A DNA stretch of 64,000 bases, taken from an uncultured Bacteroidota bacterium. Lineage in GTDB: Bacteria; Bacteroidota; Bacteroidia; Bacteroidales; P3. The notes beneath the pieces are model-generated. The model had not been told where the DNA came from, made no database searches, and was given only the letters and a program-made list of their open reading frames with translations. Where the stretch lies: the NCBI GenBank assembly GCA_902771735.1, contig CACXXO010000002.1:93929-157928 (forward strand). Reading direction: 5' to 3'. Position numbers and translations under genes: made by a program. Below are positions 53,668 to 63,859 of the stretch, one piece after another. Positions within the stretch are counted from its first letter, which is position 1. The number at the start of each line of letters is the position of its first letter.

Positions 53668-54591
53668 TCAAATTTTACTACGTTTCAAAAGGAACGGGAG
53701 GAGTATCTGATGAAAACCCTGGGCGATGTCGACAGGGACATAGTCGATGCGGTACTGCATGGCGCGCTGGCGCAGGGTGGCGAAGAGGTCGGTCATCTGT
53801 CGACGGTAGTTGTCGGCGACCTCCTCGGGCTGAACTTTCAGCTGGCGACCGCTCTCGAGGTCAATGAAGAGGTGTGGCCGCGAGTCGTAGTCGAGGTTCA
53901 CCTCGTGGGCGAAGTCGTAGGTGTGGAAGATGATGACTTCGTGTTTGTTGTGGCGGAGGTGGCGCAGGGCGTCGAAGAGGGGTTCCTGCTCGTCGGGACG
54001 CACAAGGGCATCGGTGAAGAGGACGACGAGGGAGCGCTTGTGGAGTTGCTCGGCGGTGAGGTGGATGGTCTCGGCCAGCGATGTCTCGCGATGGGATTCC
54101 TTGTCGACAGGCTGCAACAATCCATCGAGCAAACCCAGCAGGTATTGCTGGTGGACGCTGTTGGAGCGGCAGGGTGTCTGCTGGTCGATCTGGCCGCTGA
54201 AGAGGCTGAGGCCGAAGGCATCGCGCTGGCGGTGGAGAATCTCTATCAGCACGGCGGCGGCATAGACGGCGAAGGTGAGCTTGTTGGGGTGCTCGATGTC
54301 GCCATGGCATTCGGTGGGGAAGAGCATGGAGCTGCTCTGGTCTATCAGGAGCTGGCAGCGCAGGTTGGTCTCCTCCTCGAACTGCTTGACATAGAGGCGG
54401 TCGGTGCGGCCATAGAGATGCCAGTCGATGTTCTTTGTGCTTTCGCCGGTGTTGTACTGGCGGTAGTCGGAGAACTCGACAGAGAAGCCGTGAAAAGGAC
54501 TTTTATGCCTGCCGGTGATGAAGCCTTCCACCACCTGACGGGCATAAAAGTCCAATGATTTGTACCTGGAAATGTGCTCAGAGGAGAGCAT
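53668..54591 (-). CDS. DUF58 domain protein (vWA-like)
   Basis: 307 residues from ATG 54591. GFSVEFSDYRQYNTGESTKN and IDWHLYGRTDRLYVKQFEEE are the DUF58 signature, and LLIDQSSSM is a MIDAS-like start of a von Willebrand A fold. Such proteins usually accompany MoxR ATPases, but none is adjacent here. The start overlaps the end of trxA by 14 nt. Confidence 0.9.
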   Translation of the reverse strand: MLSSEHISRYKSLDFYARQVVEGFITGRHKSPFHGFSVEFSDYRQYNTGESTKNIDWHLYGRTDRLYVKQFEEETNLRCQLLIDQSSSMLFPTECHGDIEHPNKLTFAVYAAAVLIEILHRQRDAFGLSLFSGQIDQQTPCRSNSVHQQYLLGLLDGLLQPVDKESHRETSLAETIHLTAEQLHKRSLVVLFTDALVRPDEQEPLFDALRHLRHNKHEVIIFHTYDFAHEVNLDYDSRPHLFIDLESGRQLKVQPEEVADNYRRQMTDLFATLRQRAMQYRIDYVPVDIAQGFHQILLPFLLKRSKI

Positions 54592-54892
54592 TAATTTTCT
54601 CAGCAAGGGTTTCCTTGGCCACGAGGCCGACGCTCTTGTCGACGGGCTGGTCGCTGCCGCCTTTGAAGAAAAGGACGGTGGGGACGTTGCGGATGCGGAA
54701 CTTGGCAGCGAGGTCGCTGCACTCGTCGACATCGGCGGTGCCGATCATCACGCGGCCTTCATATTCTTTCTCGAGTTCCTCGATACGGGGGGCGAGGGCT
54801 TTGCAGGGGCCGCACCAGGTGGCGCCGAAATCGACCATCACGGGCTTGCCGGAGGCAATCATTTCGTTGAAGTTGGATTCAGTGACTTTCAT
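54578..54892 (-). CDS. trxA: thioredoxin
   Basis: 104 residues, a single thioredoxin fold with active site ATWCGPCKALAP and cis-proline in NVPTVLFF. Cytosolic disulfide reductant. Overlaps the DUF58 gene by 14 nt and follows der by 41 nt. Confidence 0.94.
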   Translation of the reverse strand: MKVTESNFNEMIASGKPVMVDFGATWCGPCKALAPRIEELEKEYEGRVMIGTADVDECSDLAAKFRIRNVPTVLFFKGGSDQPVDKSVGLVAKETLAEKINALL

Positions 54893-54933
54893 AATGATAT
54901 CTTTTTTTTCGTTGTTTCTTTATTGTTATTATG

Positions 54934-56238
54934 TTATTTTGCACGGAAATAGATGGTCATGGGGACGCCGTGGAAGTCCCACAGCTCGCGCATGCGGTTC
55001 TCGACGAAGCGTTTGTAGGGGTCGCGGACATACTGTGGCAGGTTGCAGAAGAAAACGAACTGGGGGTAGGCCGTGGGGAGCTGGGTGATGTATTTGATCT
55101 TGACCCATTTGCCCTTGACCGAAGGCGGAGGGTTCTGCTCCTTGACGATAGGCAGGAGGGTGTCGTTGAGTTCGGCGGTGGAGATGCGGCGGGAGCGGGC
55201 TTCGTAGACCTGCTTGGCGGTTTCCAACACTTTGAAGATGCGCTGCTTGTTGATGACCGAGGTGAAGACGATGGGAACGTCGTCGAAGGGGGCGATGCGT
55301 TCGCGAATCAGTTTTTCGTAGTCACGGTGGGTATTGGTTTCTTTCTGGACGAGGTCCCACTTGTTGACCACGATGACGACCCCTTTGTGGTTGCGCTGGA
55401 TGAGGGAGAAGATGTTGAGGTCCTGCTGTTCGAGACCCTGGCTGGCATCGAGCATAAGAATGCAGACATCGGAGGCCTCGATGGCACGGATGGAGCGCAT
55501 GACAGAGTAGAATTCGAGGTCTTCGCTAACCTTGGCCTTGCGGCGCAAACCGGCGGTGTCGACAAAGTTGAAGTCGAAGCCGAAGAGGTTGTAGTGGGAA
55601 TAAACAGAGTCGCGCGTGGTACCCGCAATGGGGGTGACGACGGAGCGGTGCTCGCCGGTAATCATATTGATGAAGGAGGACTTGCCAACATTGGGGCGTC
55701 CGACCACGGCGATGCGAGGGAGGCCGTCGGTGGGGTCGTCTTCGCCGGAGTCGAAGTCCTTGACCAAGGCATCGAGGAGGTCGCCGGTGCCACTGCCGGT
55801 GACACCGGCAATGGGGAAGGGGTCGCCAAGGCCGAGGGAATAGAACTCGGCGAGGGTGTCCATCTGGGCGCTGTTGTCGACCTTGTTGGCCGCCAGCACC
55901 ACGGGCTTGGGACACTTGCGCAGCATCTCGGCCACATCTTCGTCCATGGGGGTGAGACCCTCGCGGGCGTCGACGAGGAAGAGGATGACATCGGCCTCGT
56001 CGATGGCGAGGGAGACCTGTTTGCGGATTTCCACCTCAAACTCGTCGTCGCCACCCATAACATAGCCACCGGTGTCGATGACGGAGAAGCGTTTGCCGTT
56101 CCAGTCGGAGTGGCCGTACTGGCGGTCGCGGGTGACGCCGGCGGTCTCGTCGACGATGGCGTTGCGACTTTCGGTGAGGCGATTGAAGAGGGTGGACTTT
56201 CCGACGTTGGGGCGTCCAACAATTGCTATAATGTTCAA
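54934..56238 (-). CDS. der: ribosome-assembly GTPase Der (EngA)
   Basis: 434 residues with two tandem GTPase domains, each with P-loop GRPNVGKS (residues 8-15 and about 182-189), and a C-terminal KH-like domain ([20 protein letters not shown]). Needed for 50S maturation. Separated from the DUF5723 gene by a TTTAAGG-type direct repeat (56239-56258). Confidence 0.97.
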   Translation of the reverse strand: MNIIAIVGRPNVGKSTLFNRLTESRNAIVDETAGVTRDRQYGHSDWNGKRFSVIDTGGYVMGGDDEFEVEIRKQVSLAIDEADVILFLVDAREGLTPMDEDVAEMLRKCPKPVVLAANKVDNSAQMDTLAEFYSLGLGDPFPIAGVTGSGTGDLLDALVKDFDSGEDDPTDGLPRIAVVGRPNVGKSSFINMITGEHRSVVTPIAGTTRDSVYSHYNLFGFDFNFVDTAGLRRKAKVSEDLEFYSVMRSIRAIEASDVCILMLDASQGLEQQDLNIFSLIQRNHKGVVIVVNKWDLVQKETNTHRDYEKLIRERIAPFDDVPIVFTSVINKQRIFKVLETAKQVYEARSRRISTAELNDTLLPIVKEQNPPPSVKGKWVKIKYITQLPTAYPQFVFFCNLPQYVRDPYKRFVENRMRELWDFHGVPMTIYFRAK

Positions 56239-56264
56239 GGTTTAAGGTTTAAGGGTTTAGTTTT

Positions 56265-57710
56265 TTATTCGGCAGTGACGACAGAACGGCCACCTTTGCC
56301 AATGAGGATATTGAGACCGAATTTAATATTGAAGGCTTTGGATTCGACGAGGTAGAAGTTGCTGATGTAGTCGGCCATGAGGTAGAGCTGGACAATGGTG
56401 GCGGGGGTGAGGACAAGGCCCACACCGGGGTTGAACGGGTCAAAACTGGAACCATCATAGACAAGGGAATTGGCAGCAATGACTTCGGCCCAATTGAAGA
56501 GGTTGGCACCGATAGAGAGGGTGGTGTTGAAGCGGAAGGTGTTGGAGACGTCGGAACCGGTTTTCTTGCAAAGGAGACCGCGGTCGAGTTGACCATGGAG
56601 CAGAAGACCTGCGCGGAAAATCTTTGCAAAGCTGTAGCTGGCACCGAGGTTGATCTTGGTGGGGACAGAGAACCAGTAATCGCCAGACTGGCTGCGCGTG
56701 GGCGTCATGTTGGAAATCTGGTTGCGGAGGTAGGTGGTGAGGGAGTCGATGTTGAAGTCACCGCTATTGAGGATAGTGGTGACGTTGACGCCGTTGAAGT
56801 TGATGACACCCTGGCCTCCGTCGGGACGCCAAGTGGTGACATTGTTTTTCCAATGTATGCCGGCAGTGAGGTCGTTGATGGCGAAGGAGAATGTGAAGGG
56901 GCCCATCTCATATTTGGCACCAATGTCGAAGGAGAGTCCCATGTTTGTGTTGCCAAAGATGTTGCCCATGGTGACATCCATGTGATGCTTGCTGGTATCG
57001 TAAGGGGCAAAGGTAGAGGACTGAATCTCGTAATAGACACTGGCGGAGACAGAGTCGAAGTTGGAGTTGGTGTTGAATACAATCTTGGTATTGTCGGTCT
57101 GCACGTTGGCAATGCCATAGAGGAGCTTGATACGGGCACCAACGGTGAGGTTGAGCGGATCAAACGTGTAGGCGGCGCCAAGGGCGGTCTCGAGATAGGA
57201 GTTGACGTTGAGAATGTCGCCATCGGCAAGATAAACCTCTGGGACGGGAGCACCATTCTGGTCGACGTTACCATCTACCAAGGCCCTGATGGCAGAAACA
57301 GGAAGGGCGGCATTGATAAAATTGACCATACGGGTGTTGAAGGTGAAGAACATATTCTTCATTTTGAAACCAAAGCCAAGGATGTTGACGTCGGCTCCCA
57401 AACGGAAGGTGTTGTTCTCGCTAAGGTTGTGGAAAATGGTGTCGAGATTGATGAGTGTGCGCTGTGTCGGCTTGTCATAGTAGATGACATTGTTCAAGGC
57501 CAGAGGGCTGCCAAACTGGAAGTCGACGCCGGGAAGCATCAGGTAGAAACTATTGTTGGTGGGGAAGAAGGCAGCGTTGGATAAGTTGGACTGTGGGGTG
57601 CGCAGGGTATGGTAGAAGAGATTATTGGTTTCGTTGAATCCCATTTGGGCGGAAGCGCGCATTCCGAAAACGAGAGCCAAAACTGCGATAAAGACTAATT
57701 TCTTATTCAT
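56265..57710 (-). CDS. DUF5723 family outer-membrane beta-barrel protein
   Basis: 481 residues with signal peptide ending ASA-Q and a long run of beta strands. YHTLRTPQSNLSNAAFFPTN, FNTRMVNFINAALP and VGLVLTPATIVQLYLMADY fit the DUF5723 family of Bacteroidota. Function unknown. It lies 24 nt after the following lipoprotein gene; the pair is probably a unit. Confidence 0.83.
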   Translation of the reverse strand: MNKKLVFIAVLALVFGMRASAQMGFNETNNLFYHTLRTPQSNLSNAAFFPTNNSFYLMLPGVDFQFGSPLALNNVIYYDKPTQRTLINLDTIFHNLSENNTFRLGADVNILGFGFKMKNMFFTFNTRMVNFINAALPVSAIRALVDGNVDQNGAPVPEVYLADGDILNVNSYLETALGAAYTFDPLNLTVGARIKLLYGIANVQTDNTKIVFNTNSNFDSVSASVYYEIQSSTFAPYDTSKHHMDVTMGNIFGNTNMGLSFDIGAKYEMGPFTFSFAINDLTAGIHWKNNVTTWRPDGGQGVINFNGVNVTTILNSGDFNIDSLTTYLRNQISNMTPTRSQSGDYWFSVPTKINLGASYSFAKIFRAGLLLHGQLDRGLLCKKTGSDVSNTFRFNTTLSIGANLFNWAEVIAANSLVYDGSSFDPFNPGVGLVLTPATIVQLYLMADYISNFYLVESKAFNIKFGLNILIGKGGRSVVTAE

Positions 57711-57734
57711 GGTATGTTCCTCCTCGTTTTAGGG

Positions 57735-59033
57735 TTAGAAAATGCCGTTATCGATGACGGGAATATCGACGTTGACAGATGGTTTTACAATGATGTAGCC
57801 TTTCAATTTCAAGAAGTCAGACCGCCGGATGGACACATGTTTGTTGTTGCTATCGGTTTTCAGGTCGACTTTGATGTAGCGTGCCTGGTTGAGTTTGTCG
57901 ATGTCATTGTTGTTCAGAACCGTTTCTGCCGAGGTGTTTCTGTCCCCAATGGCAACCAGGATGGCGGGATTGTCGCTGCTGGGGCCTACGTTGGCCGAGG
58001 CGATGGGGACATCTTTGAAGAGGCCGATGATGGAGTCGCCATTGGCGTTCAGCATGGAAGCATTGAGAACCATGTCCAACGGGATGCCATTGTCGAGGGA
58101 AAGACGGAACCGCATCTTTTCGATGTCGACATTGACACCTTGGGAGATAGAGGCAAGGATGGAGTCGAGGTTGACAGAGGAGAGACCACTGCCAAGGTCG
58201 AGGTTATAGGTGAAGTTCAAGTCATTGAACTGGACGCTAAGCGGCATGGTAACCTTCAAATCGGCGGCATAGATGAAGCGCGTCATCCGGATGGTGTCGA
58301 GGAGCTCGCTATAGGTCATGTTGGCCATGTTCTCGTCGAGCAAGGCTTCATTGACACGGAATTTCATCCTGTAGGTGGTAAAAATGCGACGAGGCATGTC
58401 GTTGACAATGTCGGAGATGTCGATACTGTCGAATTGGCGCTGAAGGCCGTCGGTAATGTCGTCAATATCGATGCGGCCAACGGAGAAGTTGGTAAACGAC
58501 TTGCGGTTGCCATCATGGTCGTCGTAAGAAATGGTGAGATTCTCGAAACGAGCCCTGACGTGGGGCCTCACAATCTCGGAGCAAATACCATAGGCACGGA
58601 CGCCAAGATTGAGCCAAATATGCTCAATGTCAATTTGTCCACGGTAGTCGACATCGTTGAAGAAGTCGATGTCAATGGTATCGACGATGGTGGTGTCTTT
58701 GGAATACCAAATATCACCCTTGCTGCCTTTGATGACACCCTTGCCCATGTTGGTATACTCGATAGCACCACGGATGGTGTCGGAGTAGGCTGTGTCATAC
58801 TCCACCGTGACAACCGGGTCAGGGGTAATCATTCCCTGATAGGTGGCACTGAGGCTCGACAGCAGGTCGTTGATGTTCAGTTCGCCGGAAACAACAGGAA
58901 TTCCATACTGGGGCTCCACAGTTCCGGTAACATGTATGGGATGGCGGAGAATTTCCAAATCATCGCTGCGCAGACAGGATGTCATGGCAACTGCGACGAC
59001 AAGAAACACTGAAAAAAGTACAGTTTTCTTCAT
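57735..59033 (-). CDS. large lipoprotein partner of the DUF5723 protein
   Basis: 432 residues with lipobox VAMTSC (cysteine 20). Mature part is rich in beta strands and Asp/Thr, with no motif I recognise. Conserved proximity to the DUF5723 gene suggests an outer-membrane complex. First gene of the operon running to yqiA; -7 box at 59099-59106. Confidence 0.72.
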   Translation of the reverse strand: MKKTVLFSVFLVVAVAMTSCLRSDDLEILRHPIHVTGTVEPQYGIPVVSGELNINDLLSSLSATYQGMITPDPVVTVEYDTAYSDTIRGAIEYTNMGKGVIKGSKGDIWYSKDTTIVDTIDIDFFNDVDYRGQIDIEHIWLNLGVRAYGICSEIVRPHVRARFENLTISYDDHDGNRKSFTNFSVGRIDIDDITDGLQRQFDSIDISDIVNDMPRRIFTTYRMKFRVNEALLDENMANMTYSELLDTIRMTRFIYAADLKVTMPLSVQFNDLNFTYNLDLGSGLSSVNLDSILASISQGVNVDIEKMRFRLSLDNGIPLDMVLNASMLNANGDSIIGLFKDVPIASANVGPSSDNPAILVAIGDRNTSAETVLNNNDIDKLNQARYIKVDLKTDSNNKHVSIRRSDFLKLKGYIIVKPSVNVDIPVIDNGIF

Positions 59034-59098
59034 GATATAATTGTTTTAATGTTTATTTTTCAATCTGTTATATTTTCCGTATTATAATATTACCCATG

Positions 59099-59106
59099 CA
59101 AATATA
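59099..59106 (-). promoter_or_regulatory. -7 box of the 59033-53043 operon
   Basis: Minus strand TATATTTG, 65 nt before the lipoprotein start, at the end of the gap after the USP-like gene. Confidence 0.55.
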
Positions 59107-59137
59107 AAAAAAAAATCCAAATTGACGGATATTTTTT

Positions 59138-59959
59138 TCAATCGCACATGATATATAGGTCGTCGCGCTGATTGAGGAAAAGGATGGGAATGGTTGGAGC
59201 GTGCTTGAGAAGACGCAAGGCCGGGGGGATGGAAAAAAGGTCGACAATATCGCGGTCGCGCTGATCGGGGACGAGCGCAATGAAGAGGTCGATCCCGGGT
59301 TGTACAATTGCCTTGAGATCGGGATTGGCAAACTGATTGCCTTCAGGAAGGGTCTGTAAATCATATTGTCCGGCTTCGCGCGTAATGTTCAGCGAAGAGA
59401 AGATTTTCTCCATATAGCGAACATTGTTGTCAAGTCGGTGACGGAAAGCGAGGTCGGTATAAGGATGGTGGAAGACCATCGCCTTGCTCCTGCAGAAACG
59501 GATAAAATAGGAAGCCCACAATAGTTTCTCCTTGCTCTCGCGTTGATGGTCGAGGGTCAAGGCGACGTTGACAGGTGGATTGGCCGGTCGGACAAGGGTT
59601 TGGAGCGGATAGACCAAATAGGCGATCTTGGATTGGCGGAAATTTTTTAATACCTGTCTCGGATGGGAGGAACAGCCTCGCGGGGCGTCGAAGTCGGCCA
59701 AAGTCACGGCCAGCACCACATTGAATGCCGTGGGCAAGGCTTCCACTACCGAGGGCCAGTCGCTCTTTAGCGCAGCAAAAGGAACCCCCAATGTTTCCAC
59801 CCAGTTGTCGGCATCGGGACTGACGGTGAAAAGGATAATGCCTTTGCGCAGACTGGCCGCCAGTTGCTGCACCATGGGCATCAACCGTTCGGCATCGTCC
59901 AAACTGTCGGCACAGAGGGCCACAAACTGGTCTTTCTTCTGCTTCTTCTGCTCGGCCAT
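59138..59959 (-). CDS. USP-like cytosolic protein, unknown
   Basis: 273 residues without a signal peptide. Two alpha/beta halves (KGIILFTVSPDADNW; VNVALTLDHQRESKEKLLW; DLFIALVPDQRD) suggest a tandem universal-stress-like fold, but the ATP motif GxxGS is not obvious. Begins 4 nt after the large T9SS cargo gene, so is co-transcribed with it. Confidence 0.55.
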   Translation of the reverse strand: MAEQKKQKKDQFVALCADSLDDAERLMPMVQQLAASLRKGIILFTVSPDADNWVETLGVPFAALKSDWPSVVEALPTAFNVVLAVTLADFDAPRGCSSHPRQVLKNFRQSKIAYLVYPLQTLVRPANPPVNVALTLDHQRESKEKLLWASYFIRFCRSKAMVFHHPYTDLAFRHRLDNNVRYMEKIFSSLNITREAGQYDLQTLPEGNQFANPDLKAIVQPGIDLFIALVPDQRDRDIVDLFSIPPALRLLKHAPTIPILFLNQRDDLYIMCD

Positions 59960-59963
59960 GGGT

Positions 59964-62900
59964 TTATAATATTATTGTGATGTCGCCTTTCAGTTCGGTC
60001 TCCACCTGGTTGTGGCAACGGATGCGGCAGGTATAAGTATAGACTCCCGGCAGGCACCGTGTATTTTTGTAGGTGCCGTCCCATCGGCAGTTGGTCAAAT
60101 CTTCGCTCTCGAAGACACATTCACCCCAGCGGTTGAAGACAGCCACATGTATCTCGCTCAGTATCGGACTGCCGAAATCGACCACGTCGTTGACACCGTC
60201 GCCATTGGGAGTGAATGCGTTGGGGATGACATATTCCGGTGGGCCGCAGACGAGTATGCTTCCTTTGACACAGACGCTGTCGGTGGCTTTGCATCCGTCG
60301 GGGATAGTGACGGTGACTGTGTAGCAGACCATCGTGTCGGAAAGGGTGGCCACAGGATTTGCCACATCGGGCCGGTTAAGGTCGCTGGCAGGTGCCCATA
60401 GGTAGGTTGCGCCGTCCACCTCCTGCCCCAAGTCGGCATGAAGCTGCACCTCGGCACCGACATACAAATGGCTACCCTCGGCCCATGCATGGAGGTTGTC
60501 GAGCTGGTGGTTGCGGACAATGACTGTAGTGTCGGTGAGCGGACATCCGAGGGAGGTGAGATGCGTGATATAGGTGCCGGCGCAAAGTCCGTCGATGAGG
60601 GTGTCCAGGGCGGAAACTTCAGGTATGGCACTGAGGTTGTAGTGGATATTGATCCAACCCGTACAGCTGTCGTTGCACAGCACACCCGAAGTGGTCTTTT
60701 CGTAATAGGGCAGGGGAGGATTGTCGAGGGTGATGTCCTCCTCGAAAAAGCATCCATAGCCCGAGGCAACGATGTGATAGTTGCCGGCTGCAAGGCCCGC
60801 ATAGGTGTAGGTCGTCCCCTCGGGTCCCGTCTGTTGCGTCGGGGCATAATGAATCGCACCACGCGTGAATGTCATCGACACCGAATCGGGATCGAGGCCT
60901 GTTCCAAGCACAAACACCACGCTTCCGTCGGCCGAGTCGTGGCACGAAATGGCCGTGGGCTGCCAACTGCTGATCAATGTATGGGTCTGCACTTCGAAGG
61001 TATCGGTCTCACTGCACCCCGGCGCCGAAACACGCAGCAGGTAAGACCCCGCCGCATCAACCCATGGGTTGGCCACCGTGGCGTCGCTCACTCCTTCGGT
61101 AAGCCATTCATAGGTGGCGCCTATCTGTGGCTGGAGCCCTATCTGTATTCTTTCGCCGGCACACGAAATGAGGGGGGCAAAGCTGTATCCGCCGTCGCCT
61201 ATCACATGCAGCGTGTGGCGCTGTGTGTCGGCATCGGCGCAACCGCCGGGCATGCGGGCTATGAGTGTCACGGTATAGATGCCGCCTTGGGTATACGTGT
61301 GGGTGGGATTGCGTTCGGTCGAGGTGGCGCCGTCGCCAAAATCCCATACAAAAGAGGTGCCGCGCCCTGTGTTGCGGAAGGTCACGCTATAGGGGGCGCA
61401 ACCCGCTGTGGGCGGCACAAATTCGGCCACGGGGAAGTCGTTGGTGACATTGAAGCGGAACAATGCATTGTTGCAGTTCGACGAGCGGTTGCTGTCGCTC
61501 CAGGCCATGGCGGTGGTGGGGAAACCCTGTGTGCCACCACACGAGCCGCAAACCGACTGATAGAGCGTTGCCAGGCGGTCGAAACGCGACGTGCCGCCGT
61601 CCACATGGTCGGCCCCGTTGTTGCTGCGGCCCGAAGGATTGTGCAACTGGCCAAAGAAGGAGGCATATTCCAGCGTGTTGGCATCGGCGTCGATGCTCAT
61701 GATGTAGAAATCCTGTCCGTCGGTCGAGTCGCTCCAGGCGTCGGCGGTGGTCTCCATGCCCCAGGACCCGGCGCTGTACCACTGCACATTGGTGTAGCCC
61801 ACAAAATCGCGCCCCCAGCCCGCAAGGTAGATGCGGTTGCAGATGTCGGCTGCAAAAGCCGTGGGCGAGAGGTTGATGCGGCCCGGAGTGCCGAAAAGGG
61901 TGCTCCACACCCGGTTGCTCAAGTCGGGCAGCATACGCATCAGCAGCATGCCGCTATTATATACGCTGTAGCCCGCGTTGTAGATAAAGTTGCTGCTGCC
62001 CATGGGCTTCGTCTGCCCGAAGAGGAACACCTCGTCGCGGCGTCCCGTGCGGACAAAATAGAGCTGGTCATAGAAACGTTCACCAACAAACGATGACGCC
62101 ATCAACCGGTCTCCGTTATAGGATATCTTGCACACGAAGCCGTCGGCCGAGCCTCCGCCGTAGGTGGTCTGCCAGGCCCCCTCTGTGGTTGGGAAGTTCG
62201 CACTGTTGGTGCCGCCGCACACCAAAAGGTTGTACGACGAGTCGACGTCGATGGAATACACCGCGTCGTCCTGATTGCCGCCCAAGTAGGTACTCCACAG
62301 CAGGGTGCGCAGGTTGTGGTCGAGCTTGAACACCACACCGTCCTGACGCCCGCGGTGGGTGGGCTGAAGCGCTCCGGCGCTGGTGGGGAAGTCGGTGCTC
62401 ATGGTGGTGCTGCCCACATAGATATTGTTCAGGTTGTCGGTAATGATTTCACCGCGTGCACCGTCGCCATAATTGTAGTAGAGCGAGTCGTTGCCCGCCA
62501 TCACTATCCGGTAATTGTAGTTGTTGCTTGAGTCGGGAGTGAAATCCTTGCGGTAGTTCAAGCCGTCGTTGCCGCTGCCGCCGATATAGGTCGAGGCCTG
62601 CAGTTGGGTTCCGTCGGCACTCAGGCGGCTCACAAAAATGTCGCTGCCGGCGGCATAGGGGATGGAATTACTCTCATATCCGAGCCGCACCCCTCCGCCG
62701 TGCTGCCTCTGGTAGGCGCCCTCGGTTGTCGGGAAATCGATCGACCCCGTCGTGCCAAGCACTATCAGCTCGTCGAACGAGTTGACAAACAAGCTGTGCG
62801 GCATGTCCGTGCTGCTGCCGCCCAGATAGGTGGCATACATCCGGTTCTGTCCCACGCTGTCAAACTTGAAGATGCCCAGGTCCACGGTGCCGCCAGGCGT

Positions 62901-63791
62901 CTCCATATAGGCACCCGTCGACACCGGGTAGCCCACGCCGAACACCAGGCCCGCCGTGTAGACATTCTTCTCCGAGTCGTAGGCCGCCGTGGTGCCCCAG
63001 TTGTCGGCCGGCGACCCCGTATAGGTGCTGAATATCAATACCGGGTCAATCACCAACTCGCGCCTGCGGTCATATTCGCCAAGCTCAATCCACACCCGCC
63101 AGCGTCCCTTCTCAATCCTCTTCACCTTCCATCCGGCCTCTATCTCCTGTTCTCCGCGGCTACCTTTTTGATACACATAGGGCTTCAACTCTACCACATC
63201 CCTCACCGAAGTCTTCACCACCAGGTTGCCCTCACGACCCACGCTCACATTCTCCGCACCCTCGTATTCCAAAGCTATGGCCGACGCATCGGCTCCGGCC
63301 TCGACAATGAAGTTGTATTTCAACGCGTTCTTGCCTCCATAAATCTCTAATGCCACACCGGGATAGAGCCCGTCATAGCGTGTCGAGACAAAACTGCCCA
63401 CCTTCGAGCGCCACCGCGATGGGTCGCTGCCAAGAAAATAGTTGCTGTAGCCCTCCATCCGGTCGTAGCCCATGGGCAGGGTGGGGGTGGCACCGACAAA
63501 ATGCATCTTGTAGGCATGGCACCTCACGCCGCTTTCGCTCCCGTGCGACGGGTAGGGATGGGTGTGGCCCTCGCGCAACGCCACCATGATGCCGTCGGTC
63601 TCCAAAAACACCGCCGCATCCTTCAGCTGCACCTCGTATCTCACCCGTGCATCCCACTGGCCCGCGTTCTCCACGAAACTCACCATCGTCCCTGCACCCA
63701 GCGTGTCGCGCTCATTGCGCGCCCACGCCGCAAGGCTGACAATCAGCATCATGGCCGTCAACAAGCCCCGTGCCATATGGTGTCGTTTCAT
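59964..63791 (-). CDS. 1,275-residue T9SS type B cargo with beta-propeller repeats and PKD domain
   Basis: Signal peptide to residue 24. An N-terminal domain with ENAGQW (residues about 37-42) is followed by SBBP-type beta-propeller repeats (GGSSTDMPHSL, GGSGNDGLNYR, GGNQDDAVYS) to about residue 560. A PKD domain is at about 795-860 (FVWDFGDGATSTERNPTHTY). The last 90 residues are the gliding-associated C-terminal domain (PNAFTPNGDGVNDVVDFG, VFNRWGECVFES), the type B sorting signal. A large surface or secreted protein, probably adhesin-like. Confidence 0.92.
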   Translation of the reverse strand: MKRHHMARGLLTAMMLIVSLAAWARNERDTLGAGTMVSFVENAGQWDARVRYEVQLKDAAVFLETDGIMVALREGHTHPYPSHGSESGVRCHAYKMHFVGATPTLPMGYDRMEGYSNYFLGSDPSRWRSKVGSFVSTRYDGLYPGVALEIYGGKNALKYNFIVEAGADASAIALEYEGAENVSVGREGNLVVKTSVRDVVELKPYVYQKGSRGEQEIEAGWKVKRIEKGRWRVWIELGEYDRRRELVIDPVLIFSTYTGSPADNWGTTAAYDSEKNVYTAGLVFGVGYPVSTGAYMETPGGTVDLGIFKFDSVGQNRMYATYLGGSSTDMPHSLFVNSFDELIVLGTTGSIDFPTTEGAYQRQHGGGVRLGYESNSIPYAAGSDIFVSRLSADGTQLQASTYIGGSGNDGLNYRKDFTPDSSNNYNYRIVMAGNDSLYYNYGDGARGEIITDNLNNIYVGSTTMSTDFPTSAGALQPTHRGRQDGVVFKLDHNLRTLLWSTYLGGNQDDAVYSIDVDSSYNLLVCGGTNSANFPTTEGAWQTTYGGGSADGFVCKISYNGDRLMASSFVGERFYDQLYFVRTGRRDEVFLFGQTKPMGSSNFIYNAGYSVYNSGMLLMRMLPDLSNRVWSTLFGTPGRINLSPTAFAADICNRIYLAGWGRDFVGYTNVQWYSAGSWGMETTADAWSDSTDGQDFYIMSIDADANTLEYASFFGQLHNPSGRSNNGADHVDGGTSRFDRLATLYQSVCGSCGGTQGFPTTAMAWSDSNRSSNCNNALFRFNVTNDFPVAEFVPPTAGCAPYSVTFRNTGRGTSFVWDFGDGATSTERNPTHTYTQGGIYTVTLIARMPGGCADADTQRHTLHVIGDGGYSFAPLISCAGERIQIGLQPQIGATYEWLTEGVSDATVANPWVDAAGSYLLRVSAPGCSETDTFEVQTHTLISSWQPTAISCHDSADGSVVFVLGTGLDPDSVSMTFTRGAIHYAPTQQTGPEGTTYTYAGLAAGNYHIVASGYGCFFEEDITLDNPPLPYYEKTTSGVLCNDSCTGWINIHYNLSAIPEVSALDTLIDGLCAGTYITHLTSLGCPLTDTTVIVRNHQLDNLHAWAEGSHLYVGAEVQLHADLGQEVDGATYLWAPASDLNRPDVANPVATLSDTMVCYTVTVTIPDGCKATDSVCVKGSILVCGPPEYVIPNAFTPNGDGVNDVVDFGSPILSEIHVAVFNRWGECVFESEDLTNCRWDGTYKNTRCLPGVYTYTCRIRCHNQVETELKGDITIIL

Positions 63792-63816
63792 GCGTGTATC
63801 CTATAAAATGCAAATG

Positions 63817-63848
63817 CAAAGATACACATTTTTTTTCATTCGCAGCAA
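63817..63848 (-). promoter_or_regulatory. promoter of the T9SS type B cargo
   Basis: Minus strand TATCTTTG (63817-63824), 25 nt before the start codon, with TTG about 21 nt upstream. Confidence 0.65.
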
Positions 63849-63859
63849 AAAATCTTTTT